A stretch of 64,000 nt of DNA from Microthrixaceae bacterium (GTDB lineage: Bacteria; Actinomycetota; Acidimicrobiia; Acidimicrobiales; Poriferisodalaceae), in NCBI GenBank assembly GCA_011523825.1, contig WTFX01000027.1:62001-126000 (forward strand). The letters are read 5' to 3'. Below, in pieces: positions 16,528 through 24,501 of this stretch. Within the stretch, counting starts at the first letter, position 1; each line of letters starts with the position of its first letter. The notes under the pieces were generated by a model. It worked only from the letters and a program-made list of their open reading frames with translations, had not been told where the DNA came from and made no database searches. The translations under genes were made by a program, and so were the position numbers.

Positions 16528-17418
16528 CTAGGTACGGCTGGTGAGTCGGCGCAGGAGACCTTTTCGTCGTTCGCTTTCGTGGGCGGGGATCTCGACTGTT
16601 GCCAGGGCGGCGGCTAGGTCGGCTCCGCTTGCGAAGCGGTCGCCGGGGGCCTTCGCCATTGCGGTCAGGATGATCTCGGAGAGCTCGGCAGACACGCCTC
16701 GCTCTGCTGGGTCCGGCGGCGGCGTGCGGACATGGGCGTGCAGCAGGTCGTTCCGTTCGCCGTAGAAGGGTGCTGAGCCCACAGCGAGCACGTACAACGT
16801 CGACCCCAGACCGTAGATGTCGGTGCGAGCATCCACCGGCTGCGCCAGCGCCTGTTCAGGCGACAGGTACATAGGTGATCCGTAGACGCGACCCGGTGGG
16901 GACGGCGGCCCATCGAGGTCGTGCGCCAGGCCGAAGTCGAAGAGCACTGCCCGATCGCTGCTGTCAGGTTGAGCATCGAGCATGATGTTCGACGGCTTGA
17001 CGTCGCGATGGACGATTCGGTGCTCGTGGACGTGGTCGAGCCCTGCGCAGATCTGCTGGACAATGGCAATGCTCTCGGCGAGGCTCGGCGGGTGGCGGCT
17101 GCCACACCGGTCAGCCAAGGTCTCGCCCTCCACGATCTCCATCTCCATGAAGTGGGCCCCGCCGATGACGCCCGCCCCGTGGACGGCAAGGACATTCGGA
17201 TGGCTCAGCCGCGCCATCAGCTCGTACTCCTGCTCGAACAGTGAGCGGATCTCCGCGCGTGCTTCAGCGAACGGCGTCAGCACCTTGAGCCCGACTTCGT
17301 CGCCCCTCAGCGTCGTAGCCCGGTAGCAATGCGCCACGGTGCCGCGGCCCAACACCCCGGTGATCTTGTACGGGCCGTATTGGCGGCCAACCCAGACGTC
17401 AATTTGGTCTTCGTACAT
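16528..17418 (-). CDS. Soluble Ser/Thr protein kinase (Hanks type)
   Basis: This 296-aa kinase is almost only a catalytic domain. The Gly-rich loop reads LGRGTVAHCYRA, the ATP-binding Lys is in VGLKVL, the catalytic loop is HRDVKPSNIML, the DFG motif is FDFGLAHD, and the activation segment ends in GSPMYLSPEQA. There is no membrane segment, PASTA or other sensor domain, and the C terminus is a short basic tail. That makes it a cytoplasmic orphan kinase rather than a PknB-type cell-wall sensor. It is convergent with the trpD unit and divergent from queG. Minus-strand TATGCT about 30 nt upstream of the ATG may be its -10. Substrates are unknown. Confidence 0.93.
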   Translation of the reverse strand: MYEDQIDVWVGRQYGPYKITGVLGRGTVAHCYRATTLRGDEVGLKVLTPFAEARAEIRSLFEQEYELMARLSHPNVLAVHGAGVIGGAHFMEMEIVEGETLADRCGSRHPPSLAESIAIVQQICAGLDHVHEHRIVHRDVKPSNIMLDAQPDSSDRAVLFDFGLAHDLDGPPSPPGRVYGSPMYLSPEQALAQPVDARTDIYGLGSTLYVLAVGSAPFYGERNDLLHAHVRTPPPDPAERGVSAELSEIILTAMAKAPGDRFASGADLAAALATVEIPAHESERRKGLLRRLTSRT

Positions 17419-17490
17419 TGCACCGGCCGCGGCTCGAGCGCCGCTTCCAGCATAAAACGACGCGAGAACAAGTGAGCCTCACTGTCACGG

Positions 17491-17496
17491 CACACT
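17491..17496 (+). promoter_or_regulatory. -10-like hexamer upstream of queG
   Basis: CACACT is 6 nt before the ATG at 17503, the same hexamer and spacing as upstream of the thiamine pyrophosphokinase gene. A leaderless transcript is inferred. Confidence 0.35.
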
Positions 17497-17502
17497 TGGG
17501 CG

Positions 17503-18690
17503 ATGACTGCGGGCGCAAACCGGTTGCTGCTTGCCCAGATCCAGCGCGCTGCCACGAGTGCCGGCCTCGATGCCGTCGGCGTGACCGACATAGCGCCGTT
17601 CACCCAAGCGCGACGAGCCATCGATGAGCGAAAGGCGGCTGGACTGCACGCCGGCATGTGGTTCACCTACGGGCGGCCCGAGCGCTCGACGACTCCCGCG
17701 AACATCCTGACCGGCGCCCGCAGCATCGTGGTGTGCGCTCTCAACTATGAACCGTCGGATTCCCTCACGCCTGAGCGGCCCGCGACAGATGGGTGCGGGA
17801 GGGGAACCGTGGCGGCCTATGTGGCAAGCGATGCCTACGGGGCGTTGTGGGCCGGCCTCGAGCGAGTCTGCGAGGTCCTAAAGGGCAATGGCCACGACGC
17901 CGTAGCTGTCTGCGACGACAATCGCCTGGTCGATCGAGCTGCTGCGGTCCGCGCCGGACTGGGATGGCTGGGTCACAACACCATGCTGCTGTCACAAGAA
18001 CTCGGCTCGTGGACCGTGCTGGGTTCGGTGGTCACCACCGCCGAGCTGCCGCTCTCGGATGCGGCCCAACCCGATGGTTGCGGGACCTGCCGCCGCTGCC
18101 AGACGGCCTGCCCGACAGGTGCGTTGGACACAGCGGGCGTGCTTGACGCAAACCGGTGCTTGGCGTGGCTGGTCCAGGCACCGGGGATCTTCCCGCCCGA
18201 ACATCGCGTCGCCCTCGGCGATCGTCTCTACGGTTGTGACGACTGCCAGACCGTTTGCCCCTTCAACGACAGCGCAGCCGCATCGGCGCGCGGTCAGCCT
18301 GTCGAGCTCGGCCTGCGCAGCGAACGTGCCACCCACAGAAACACGGTTGACCTCGCCGAATTGCTCCAGATGACCGACGACGATCTCATGGCCGCCTTCG
18401 GACATTGGTACATCCCCAGGCGACGACCCGAATACCTGCGACGCAATGCTCTCGTCGTGCTCGGCAACGTGGGTGATCCCGCCTCGCCCGCTGTCGACGA
18501 GGCGTTGCGCAGGTCGCTCTCGTCATGGTCCGACGTGGTCGCAGCGCATGCTGTGTGGGCGGCGCGCCGGCTGGGACGGGACGAACTGGTCGCCGAGGCA
18601 CGAACCGCTGGACTCGGCGATCGGGACCCGAACGGCCTGGTGGCGGCTGAACTCGCCAGACCGGTGCCTTTGCGGCACCCAGCCGGCTGA
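17503..18690 (+). CDS. queG: Epoxyqueuosine reductase
   Basis: QueG reduces epoxyqueuosine to queuosine in the wobble position of tRNAs, using cobalamin and two 4Fe-4S clusters. The 395-aa protein has the N-terminal DUF1730-type part with LDAVGVTDIAPF and ILTGARSIVVCALNY. The first ferredoxin motif is CGTCRRCQTACPTGAL and the second ends YGCDDCQTVCPFN, with its fourth cysteine in RCLAWL. A C-terminal HEAT-like helical repeat region follows. Its stop overlaps the start of the PimB-like gene by 1 nt, although the two functions are unrelated. No other queuosine gene is in the window. Confidence 0.95.
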   Translation: MTAGANRLLLAQIQRAATSAGLDAVGVTDIAPFTQARRAIDERKAAGLHAGMWFTYGRPERSTTPANILTGARSIVVCALNYEPSDSLTPERPATDGCGRGTVAAYVASDAYGALWAGLERVCEVLKGNGHDAVAVCDDNRLVDRAAAVRAGLGWLGHNTMLLSQELGSWTVLGSVVTTAELPLSDAAQPDGCGTCRRCQTACPTGALDTAGVLDANRCLAWLVQAPGIFPPEHRVALGDRLYGCDDCQTVCPFNDSAAASARGQPVELGLRSERATHRNTVDLAELLQMTDDDLMAAFGHWYIPRRRPEYLRRNALVVLGNVGDPASPAVDEALRRSLSSWSDVVAAHAVWAARRLGRDELVAEARTAGLGDRDPNGLVAAELARPVPLRHPAG

Positions 18691-19802
18691 TGCGCCGTCA
18701 CCTCTTGGTCACCAACGACTTCCCGCCGAAGGTCGGCGGCATCCAGAGCTACCTGTGGGAGCTGTGGCGCCGGTTGCCGCCGGAATCCACGACGGTGCTC
18801 ACGACACCCCACCGCTGCGGCGCCCCCTTCGACTCAGCGCAGCCCATGCGGATCGTGAGAACCCGGGACCGTGTGCTGCTGCCGCATACGGGCCTGGCCA
18901 GACGGATCCGTGCCCTGGCCGACGAAGTAGGTGCCGAGATTGTGCTGCTCGACCCGGCGTTGCCGCTTGGCGCGCTGGGACCATCGCTCGGCATGCCCTA
19001 CGGCGTGGTGCTACACGGCGCAGAGGTGACGGTGCCGGCACGATTGCCCGGCCTGTCCGCCGTGCTGTCTCGGATACTTCGAGGTGCCTCGATGGTGATC
19101 TCGGCCGGCGGGTACGCCGCCAACGAAGCGGAGCGATGCGCATCCCGTGAGCTGCCCGTCATCGAGGTGCCCCCTGGGGTTGATACCGACAGGTTTGTGC
19201 CTCTCGCTGCCGAGGACCGGCTGCGTACTCGCCGCAGGTTCGGCCTGGCGCCCGGACCGCTGGTGGTTTGTCTGAGCAGGTTGGTCCCGCGCAAGGGTTT
19301 CGATGCAGTCATCGGCGCCGTATCGCGTCTCCGGTCAACCCATCCTGCATTGCAGCTGGCGATTGCAGGTGCCGGGCGCGATCGGCGGCGATTGGAGCGG
19401 CTCGCGGGGCGTCTCGGCGTCCCGGCCGTATTCGCGGGCCGCATCAGCGGCGACGATGTACCGCTGTTCATCGCCATGGGTGACGTCTTCGCAGCGCCGT
19501 GCCGCAGCAGGTGGGCGGGACTCGAGCAGGAGGGATTCGGCATCGTGTTCGTCGAGGCTGCTGCATGCGGCGTGCCTGCGGTAGCGGGCCGATCAGGCGG
19601 CAGCCATGAAGCGGTAGCCCACGGCCGGACCGGGCTCGTCGTGGAACGGCCCGCGGACGCACACGATGTCGCCACTGCCATCGGCGAGCTGCTGTCCTCA
19701 GAACGCAGGCGGGCAGCCATGGGCGCTGCGGCGCGCCGAGAGACCGAACTGCGCTTCTCCTACGACACGCTGGCAGCCAGGCTTGAAGCGGCCCTGTCCT
19801 GA
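18690..19802 (+). CDS. pimB: Glycosyltransferase family 4, PimB-like mannosyltransferase
   Basis: In mycobacteria PimB (Rv2188c) adds the second mannose to phosphatidylinositol monomannoside, the root of phosphatidylinositol mannosides and lipomannan. This 370-aa GT-B enzyme begins with the same signature, LLVTNDFPPKVGGIQSYLWEL, and has VPPGVDTDRF at the domain junction and the donor-site E-x7-E motif in EGFGIVFVE. The next gene downstream encodes an SRPBCC protein; in mycobacteria an SRPBCC gene (Rv2185c) also sits close to pimB, which supports the assignment. It acts on the cytoplasmic face of the membrane. An exact acceptor different from phosphatidylinositol mannoside is possible. Confidence 0.8.
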   Translation: MRRHLLVTNDFPPKVGGIQSYLWELWRRLPPESTTVLTTPHRCGAPFDSAQPMRIVRTRDRVLLPHTGLARRIRALADEVGAEIVLLDPALPLGALGPSLGMPYGVVLHGAEVTVPARLPGLSAVLSRILRGASMVISAGGYAANEAERCASRELPVIEVPPGVDTDRFVPLAAEDRLRTRRRFGLAPGPLVVCLSRLVPRKGFDAVIGAVSRLRSTHPALQLAIAGAGRDRRRLERLAGRLGVPAVFAGRISGDDVPLFIAMGDVFAAPCRSRWAGLEQEGFGIVFVEAAACGVPAVAGRSGGSHEAVAHGRTGLVVERPADAHDVATAIGELLSSERRRAAMGAAARRETELRFSYDTLAARLEAALS

Positions 19803-19926
19803 CGGCAGGTGCTCGCGGCAGGAGCAGCGGATGTCAGAACCGTGAAGATGCCGCGAATATGAGCCACTGTCGGCTTCGATCCTGAGACAATGGAAACAAC
19901 CAGCACACAGGACGTGGAACGCAGCC

Positions 19927-20379
19927 ATGATCGACGAGATGACGATGACCACGGTCGTGACTGCCTCGCCTGAAGACTGCTACGCGCTGATATCCGACAT
20001 CGAGCAGTACCCAGAATGGGCGACCGACGTCTCCTCGGCGACGGTGATCGAGAGCGATCCGGACGGGCGGGCCGCCCAGGCCTCGTTCCGTGTCGAGGCA
20101 CTGGGACGGTCCGCGAGATACACGCTTGCCTACGACCACGGCGGAGCACCCCATCGGCTCTCGTGGAAGCTCGTCGACGGCGACGTCGTCAAGCAGCTCG
20201 ACGGCAGGTACGAGTTCAATCCGGCAGCCGAACCTGGCCGCACCGAGGTGCTCTACCAGCTCGCCTTGGAACTGGCAGTGCCGCTGCCGGGATTCGTCAA
20301 GCGCCGCGCGGAACGGCGCATCGCTCATACGGCACTGGCCGACTTCGCGGCGCGTCTCGAGTCGGGTCCGGCGAGCTAG
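19927..20379 (+). CDS. SRPBCC/polyketide cyclase-like lipid-binding protein
   Basis: This 150-aa START/Bet v1-like domain begins TVVTASPEDCYALISDIEQYPEW, the typical opening of the cyclase/dehydrase SRPBCC group. It continues with strands around FRVEALGRSARYTLAYDH and WKLVDGDVVKQLDGRYEF, and ends with a long helix (PGFVKRRAERRIAHTALADF). The family binds hydrophobic ligands in a deep cavity. It resembles the Rv2185c type found near pimB in mycobacteria. A 124-nt gap separates it from the glycosyltransferase gene, with a GACAAT hexamer at 19885-19890 as a possible -10. The ligand is unknown. Confidence 0.8.
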   Translation: MIDEMTMTTVVTASPEDCYALISDIEQYPEWATDVSSATVIESDPDGRAAQASFRVEALGRSARYTLAYDHGGAPHRLSWKLVDGDVVKQLDGRYEFNPAAEPGRTEVLYQLALELAVPLPGFVKRRAERRIAHTALADFAARLESGPAS

Positions 20380-20404
20380 GGCGCCGAGGGTCGCTGCCAG
20401 CGCC

Positions 20405-21589
20405 ATGGAATTCCGCCGGATCGGTGGCCTGCCGCCGTACGTATTCACCATCATCGACACGCTGAAGATCGAGCGCCGGCGTGCCGGCGCTGATGTCATC
20501 GACCTGGGCTTCGGCAATCCTGACCTGCCGTCGCCCGAGCGCGCCGTGAAGAAGCTCGCGGAGGCTGCTCTCAACGCCCGCAACCACCGGTATTCAGCCA
20601 GTCGGGGCATCCCGAAACTGCGCGCTGCGGTGGGAGTCCTGTACCGGCGCAAGTGGAACGTCGAACTCGATCCTGATACCGAGATCATCAACACGATCGG
20701 CGCGAAGGAGGGCTTCTCGCACCTGATGTGGACCTTGCTGGCACCCGGGGACGCCTGTCTGGTGCCAGCGCCCTCCTACCCGATTCACATCTTCGGCCCG
20801 CTCTTCACGGGCGCGAGCGTGCGAGAGGTGCCGCTCGACGTCGGCGAGACATTCTTCGAGCGACTGGTGGAGCGCTTCGAATACTCCTGGCCGCGACCGC
20901 GGGTGATCGTGCTGTCCTTCCCGCACAATCCCACTACCGCCTGCGTGGATCTGGAGTTCATGCAGCGCATCGTGGACTTCGCGCGTGAACGCGAGGTGCT
21001 GCTCGTTCACGATTTCGCCTACGCGGACTTGGGCTTCGACGGCTACGAACCGCCGTCGATTCTGCAGGCAGAGGGCGCGAAGGACGTGGCCGTGGAGTTC
21101 TACAGCCTCACGAAGTCGTTCTCGATGGCGGGTTGGCGGGTTGCGTTCTGCGTAGGCAATGCCGAGGTGATCGCAGCGCTTGCCAAGCTCAAGAGTTATC
21201 TCGACTACGGCACGTTCCAGCCGATTCAGATCGCCGCGACGGTGGTCATGAATGAAGATCAGGACTATCCCTGCGAGGTACGAGAGACCTACCGCAACCG
21301 GCGGGATGTGCTGGTGCGCGGGTTGGGCCGCATCGGCTGGGAGCTCGCGCCGCCCAAGGGGACCATGTTCGCCTGGGCCAAGATCCCCGAGCCGTACCGG
21401 CACATGGGGTCCGTCGACTTCTGCAAGCTGCTCGTGTCCGAGGCGAACGTCGCGCTCTCCCCGGGCGTCGGTTTCGGCCCGGGAGGCGAGGGCCACGTGC
21501 GTTTCGCGCTGGTCGAGAACGAGCATCGGATTCGCCAGGCCATCAGCCAGCTCCGCGGTGCACTCGACCAACTGACGCAGCCCGACTGA
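20405..21589 (+). CDS. alaC: Alanine transaminase (AlaC-type class I aminotransferase)
   Basis: This 394-aa PLP enzyme makes alanine from pyruvate and glutamate. It matches E. coli AlaC closely by eye: RIGGLPPYVFTIIDTLK at the N terminus, YSASRGIPKLR, IGAKEGFSHLM, PSYPIHIFG, FPHNPTT, HDFAYADLGFDG, and SLTKSFSMAGWR with the PLP lysine K237, then KIPEPYRHMGS and HVRFALVENEHRIRQAI. The start is the ATG at 20405, the first that gives the family N terminus. It starts 25 nt after the SRPBCC gene, so co-transcription is likely without an obvious functional link. It is convergent with glpK, with a 3-nt gap. Confidence 0.92.
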   Translation: MEFRRIGGLPPYVFTIIDTLKIERRRAGADVIDLGFGNPDLPSPERAVKKLAEAALNARNHRYSASRGIPKLRAAVGVLYRRKWNVELDPDTEIINTIGAKEGFSHLMWTLLAPGDACLVPAPSYPIHIFGPLFTGASVREVPLDVGETFFERLVERFEYSWPRPRVIVLSFPHNPTTACVDLEFMQRIVDFAREREVLLVHDFAYADLGFDGYEPPSILQAEGAKDVAVEFYSLTKSFSMAGWRVAFCVGNAEVIAALAKLKSYLDYGTFQPIQIAATVVMNEDQDYPCEVRETYRNRRDVLVRGLGRIGWELAPPKGTMFAWAKIPEPYRHMGSVDFCKLLVSEANVALSPGVGFGPGGEGHVRFALVENEHRIRQAISQLRGALDQLTQPD

Positions 21590-21592
21590 GGC

Positions 21593-23098
21593 CTACTGGT
21601 CGAGTTCGCGTACAGGCCAGCGCCTCGTTCGTTCAAGTGTCTGCCGCCACAGCGTATGAAGTCGATCAGCTTCGGCCTGGTCGCCTGACGGCTCGAAACG
21701 CCGTTCCATCTTCCACACCGATGCCGCTTCGGCAGGCGACGACCACACGCCCTCGGCCAGCCCGGCCAGCATGGCCGCCCCCAGAGCGGTGGTTTCGGTC
21801 ACGATCGGCCGGCTCACCGGCGCGCCCAGTTGGTCGGCTTGGATGCTGCACAGCAGGTTGTTCACCGCTGCGCCGCCGTCGATTCTGAGTTCGGCGATCT
21901 GGCCCCCCGCAGCTGCACTCATCGTCTCAACGACGTCGCGGGTCTGCAGTGCCATGGACTCGATCGTGGCCCGCGCGATATGCGCGGGCGTGGTGGCGAA
22001 TGTCAGACCCATGATCGCTCCCCGCGCAGTCGGATCCCACCAGGGGCTGCCCAGACCGGCGAACGCTGGCACAACGACGACGCCGGCACTGTCGGCCACG
22101 CTTCTGGCCAGCATCTCGATCTCATTGGCGTCGTTGGCCCCGGCCAGAACATCGGTGAGCCAGCCCACGGCGGAGCCCGTCGCAAAGATCGAGCCCTCCA
22201 ACGCGAACGCAGGTCCAGAGCCGAGATCCCAGGCCACGGTCGTGAGCAGCCCGTCGACGGGCTCGGGGCACCTGTCCCCGACATTCATCAGGACGAACGA
22301 ACCGGTTCCGTACGTGTTCTTGGCCATGCCGACGTCGTGGCAGCCTTGGCCGAACAGCGCAGCCTGCTGGTCTCCCGCCACGCCGCTGATGGCGATGCCC
22401 GGCCCCAGGGCGGTGGTGTCCGCAGTGACACAGAACCGCCCTGCTGACGGATGTATCTCCGCCAGCGCGTGCATCGGCACAGAGAGCAGGTCGCACATGG
22501 GCGCCGACCAGGCACCGTCGTTGATGTCGTAGAGCAGCGTGCGCGAGGCATTCGTGGGGTCAGTGACGAATGCGGAGCCGCCGCTGAGCCTCCACATCAG
22601 CCAGCTGTCGACGGTGCCGAGGGCCAGATCTGCACTTGCCGAAACGCGGCCATCACGCAAGAGCCACTCGGCCTTCGTACCGCTGAAGTAGGGGCTGAGC
22701 ACGAGGCCGGTTCGACGCCGGACCTCACCCAGATGACCGGCGGACTCCAGCTCCTCGCAGCGCGACGCGGTGCGCACGTCCTGCCAGACGAGTGCACGTG
22801 CCAGCGGCTGCGATGAGCGACGATCCCACGCAACGACGGTTTCACGCTGGTTGGTGATGCCGATCGCCGTCACCGCGGGCATCTGCCCGTCGTCGAGTGC
22901 CCGGAGGCTCGCGCAGAGTTCATCGAGCGTGGCGACTGTGGCGTCCCAGATGTCGTTCGGGTCGTGTTCGACCAAGCCGGGACCTGGAAAGTGCTGCGGG
23001 AACGACCGGTATGCGTACGCCACCTCGCTGCCAGCCTCATTCACCGCCATCGAACGCACGCCGGTGGTGCCTGCATCGATCGCTATCAGAAGGGCCAT
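21593..23098 (-). CDS. glpK: Glycerol kinase
   Basis: It phosphorylates glycerol to sn-glycerol 3-phosphate for lipid synthesis or catabolism. The 501-aa FGGY-family protein begins LIAIDAGTTGVRSMAV (phosphate loop), has VEHDPNDIWD, GITNQRETVVAWDR, LVWQDVRT and the GSFVLMN region, then AFAGLGSPWWDPTARGAIMG, and ends within the C-terminal ATPase half (IDGGAAVNNLLCSIQAD). A GGGAGGC Shine-Dalgarno lies close to the ATG on the minus strand. No glycerol facilitator or GlpD gene is adjacent. It is divergent from trkA. The canonical GlpK sequence FGGYETT-type motif is not obvious, but the rest fits GlpK better than xylulokinase. Confidence 0.9.
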   Translation of the reverse strand: MALLIAIDAGTTGVRSMAVNEAGSEVAYAYRSFPQHFPGPGLVEHDPNDIWDATVATLDELCASLRALDDGQMPAVTAIGITNQRETVVAWDRRSSQPLARALVWQDVRTASRCEELESAGHLGEVRRRTGLVLSPYFSGTKAEWLLRDGRVSASADLALGTVDSWLMWRLSGGSAFVTDPTNASRTLLYDINDGAWSAPMCDLLSVPMHALAEIHPSAGRFCVTADTTALGPGIAISGVAGDQQAALFGQGCHDVGMAKNTYGTGSFVLMNVGDRCPEPVDGLLTTVAWDLGSGPAFALEGSIFATGSAVGWLTDVLAGANDANEIEMLARSVADSAGVVVVPAFAGLGSPWWDPTARGAIMGLTFATTPAHIARATIESMALQTRDVVETMSAAAGGQIAELRIDGGAAVNNLLCSIQADQLGAPVSRPIVTETTALGAAMLAGLAEGVWSSPAEAASVWKMERRFEPSGDQAEADRLHTLWRQTLERTRRWPVRELDQ

Positions 23099-23143
23099 GG
23101 AGCCTCCCGCGTCATGATGACTTCTCTTTCCGGCGGCCCGAAG

Positions 23144-23149
23144 TAGGGT
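23144..23149 (+). promoter_or_regulatory. -10 element of a probable leaderless promoter for trkA
   Basis: TAGGGT lies 8 nt before the GTG at 23158; no Shine-Dalgarno is seen. It would drive the whole trkA-trkH-trkH unit. Confidence 0.45.
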
Positions 23150-23157
23150 CGCCCATT

Positions 23158-24501
23158 GTGAGGATTCTCGTGGTGGGGGCCGGCGAGGTCGGAAGCTACA
23201 TCGCCGAGCGCCTCAGCCGTGAGGGCAATGATGTGATCGTCATCGACCAGCACTCGGGACGTCTCGACACGCTCGCCTCCGAAGTCGACCTGCTGACCGT
23301 GAACGGGAGCGGCACCAATCCCAGCGTGCTGGCCGAAGCCGGCCTTGATCGTGCCGAAGTCGTGGTGGCCGTCACCGATTCCGACGAGGTCAACCTGCTC
23401 GTGTGCATGCAGGCCAAACAGGCCGGTGCGCCGGCGACAGTCGCACGGCTGCAGGATGGCGACTTGCGCGGCTCGGCAGGTCGCAGCCTGCGAAATGCCA
23501 TCGGCGTCGATCTGGTGCTCGATCCCGATGAGCAGACCGCTGACGCCATCATGGACTTGCTCGTGTACCACGGTGTGTCCGACATCAACGAGCTCGCGAA
23601 CGGCGAGGTGCTGGTCGTGGGCGCGCGCTTGGCGGAAGACGCCCCGCTGGTCGGCAAGACCATGGCCGAGATCGGCGCGTACTACGAGCCGGAATGGGAC
23701 TTCATCTTCGGTGCGCTGTCGCGAGGCGGCGATGTCACCGTCATGCGCCGCGAGACCACGCTGCAGCCGCACGACCTGCTCAGAGTGGTGTGTCGACGCC
23801 AGGGGCGACGTGAGCTCATGGAGATCATGGGATTGAGCCGCTCTGATCTGCGTCGCGTGATGATCCTGGGCGGTGGGCGCACGGCCGGGCTGCTGGCTGG
23901 CCGGCTGCTCGAGCGCCACATTGAGGTCGTCATCATCGAACAGCATCACGAGCGCTGTCTCGAGCTGAGCGAGCGTCACGCTGGCGCACTCGTCCTGCAT
24001 GGCGACATCACCGACATCGACGTGCTCGCACGCGAGGGCGTAGGCAGCTTCGACGCTGTGGTGGCCGTCACCGGAGAGGACGATGCCAACGTCTTGGCCT
24101 GCCTGTATGCCAAGTCCGAAGGGGCCACCGAGACCATCGCTGTCGTGCATCGCCTGTCTTTGCTGCCGCTGCTGGAGCAGGTGGGCATCGACGCGGCGCT
24201 GTCGCCCCGCACGGCCAGCGCCAACATGGTCATGCGGATGGTCCGGGGAGACGTCACCGCTGTGGCGACCTTCCTCGAGGGCGATGTCGAAGTACTCGAA
24301 TTCGAAGTGGGTGCAGGTTCGAACGCCGACGGCTCGTTCGTGCGGGAACTTCACCTGCCCGGCCAGATGCTGCTCGCAGCGATCGTGCGGGACGGCAAGG
24401 CCCGCATTGCCCGGGGCCGGAGCGAGCTGAGGGCGCGGGACCACGTGGTCGCCTTTGTGACGCCTGACTGCGTGGACGAGGTCAAGCAGGCCTTTCGGTG
24501 A
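23158..24501 (+). CDS. trkA: Trk potassium uptake regulatory subunit TrkA (two RCK modules)
   Basis: TrkA is the cytoplasmic NAD(H)/nucleotide-binding ring that gates TrkH. This 447-aa protein is duplicated: RCK_N MRILVVGAGEVGSYIAERL followed by RCK_C at about residues 140-215, then a second RCK_N (RRVMILGGGRTAGLLAG, near residue 230) and a second RCK_C at about 365-447. Gly-rich Rossmann motifs and acidic strand ends (VIVIDQH, VVIIEQH) are visible in both halves. The start is GTG 23158, because no earlier start gives the N-terminal Rossmann strand directly. It overlaps the first trkH gene by 4 nt (GTGA). Confidence 0.95.
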   Translation: MRILVVGAGEVGSYIAERLSREGNDVIVIDQHSGRLDTLASEVDLLTVNGSGTNPSVLAEAGLDRAEVVVAVTDSDEVNLLVCMQAKQAGAPATVARLQDGDLRGSAGRSLRNAIGVDLVLDPDEQTADAIMDLLVYHGVSDINELANGEVLVVGARLAEDAPLVGKTMAEIGAYYEPEWDFIFGALSRGGDVTVMRRETTLQPHDLLRVVCRRQGRRELMEIMGLSRSDLRRVMILGGGRTAGLLAGRLLERHIEVVIIEQHHERCLELSERHAGALVLHGDITDIDVLAREGVGSFDAVVAVTGEDDANVLACLYAKSEGATETIAVVHRLSLLPLLEQVGIDAALSPRTASANMVMRMVRGDVTAVATFLEGDVEVLEFEVGAGSNADGSFVRELHLPGQMLLAAIVRDGKARIARGRSELRARDHVVAFVTPDCVDEVKQAFR

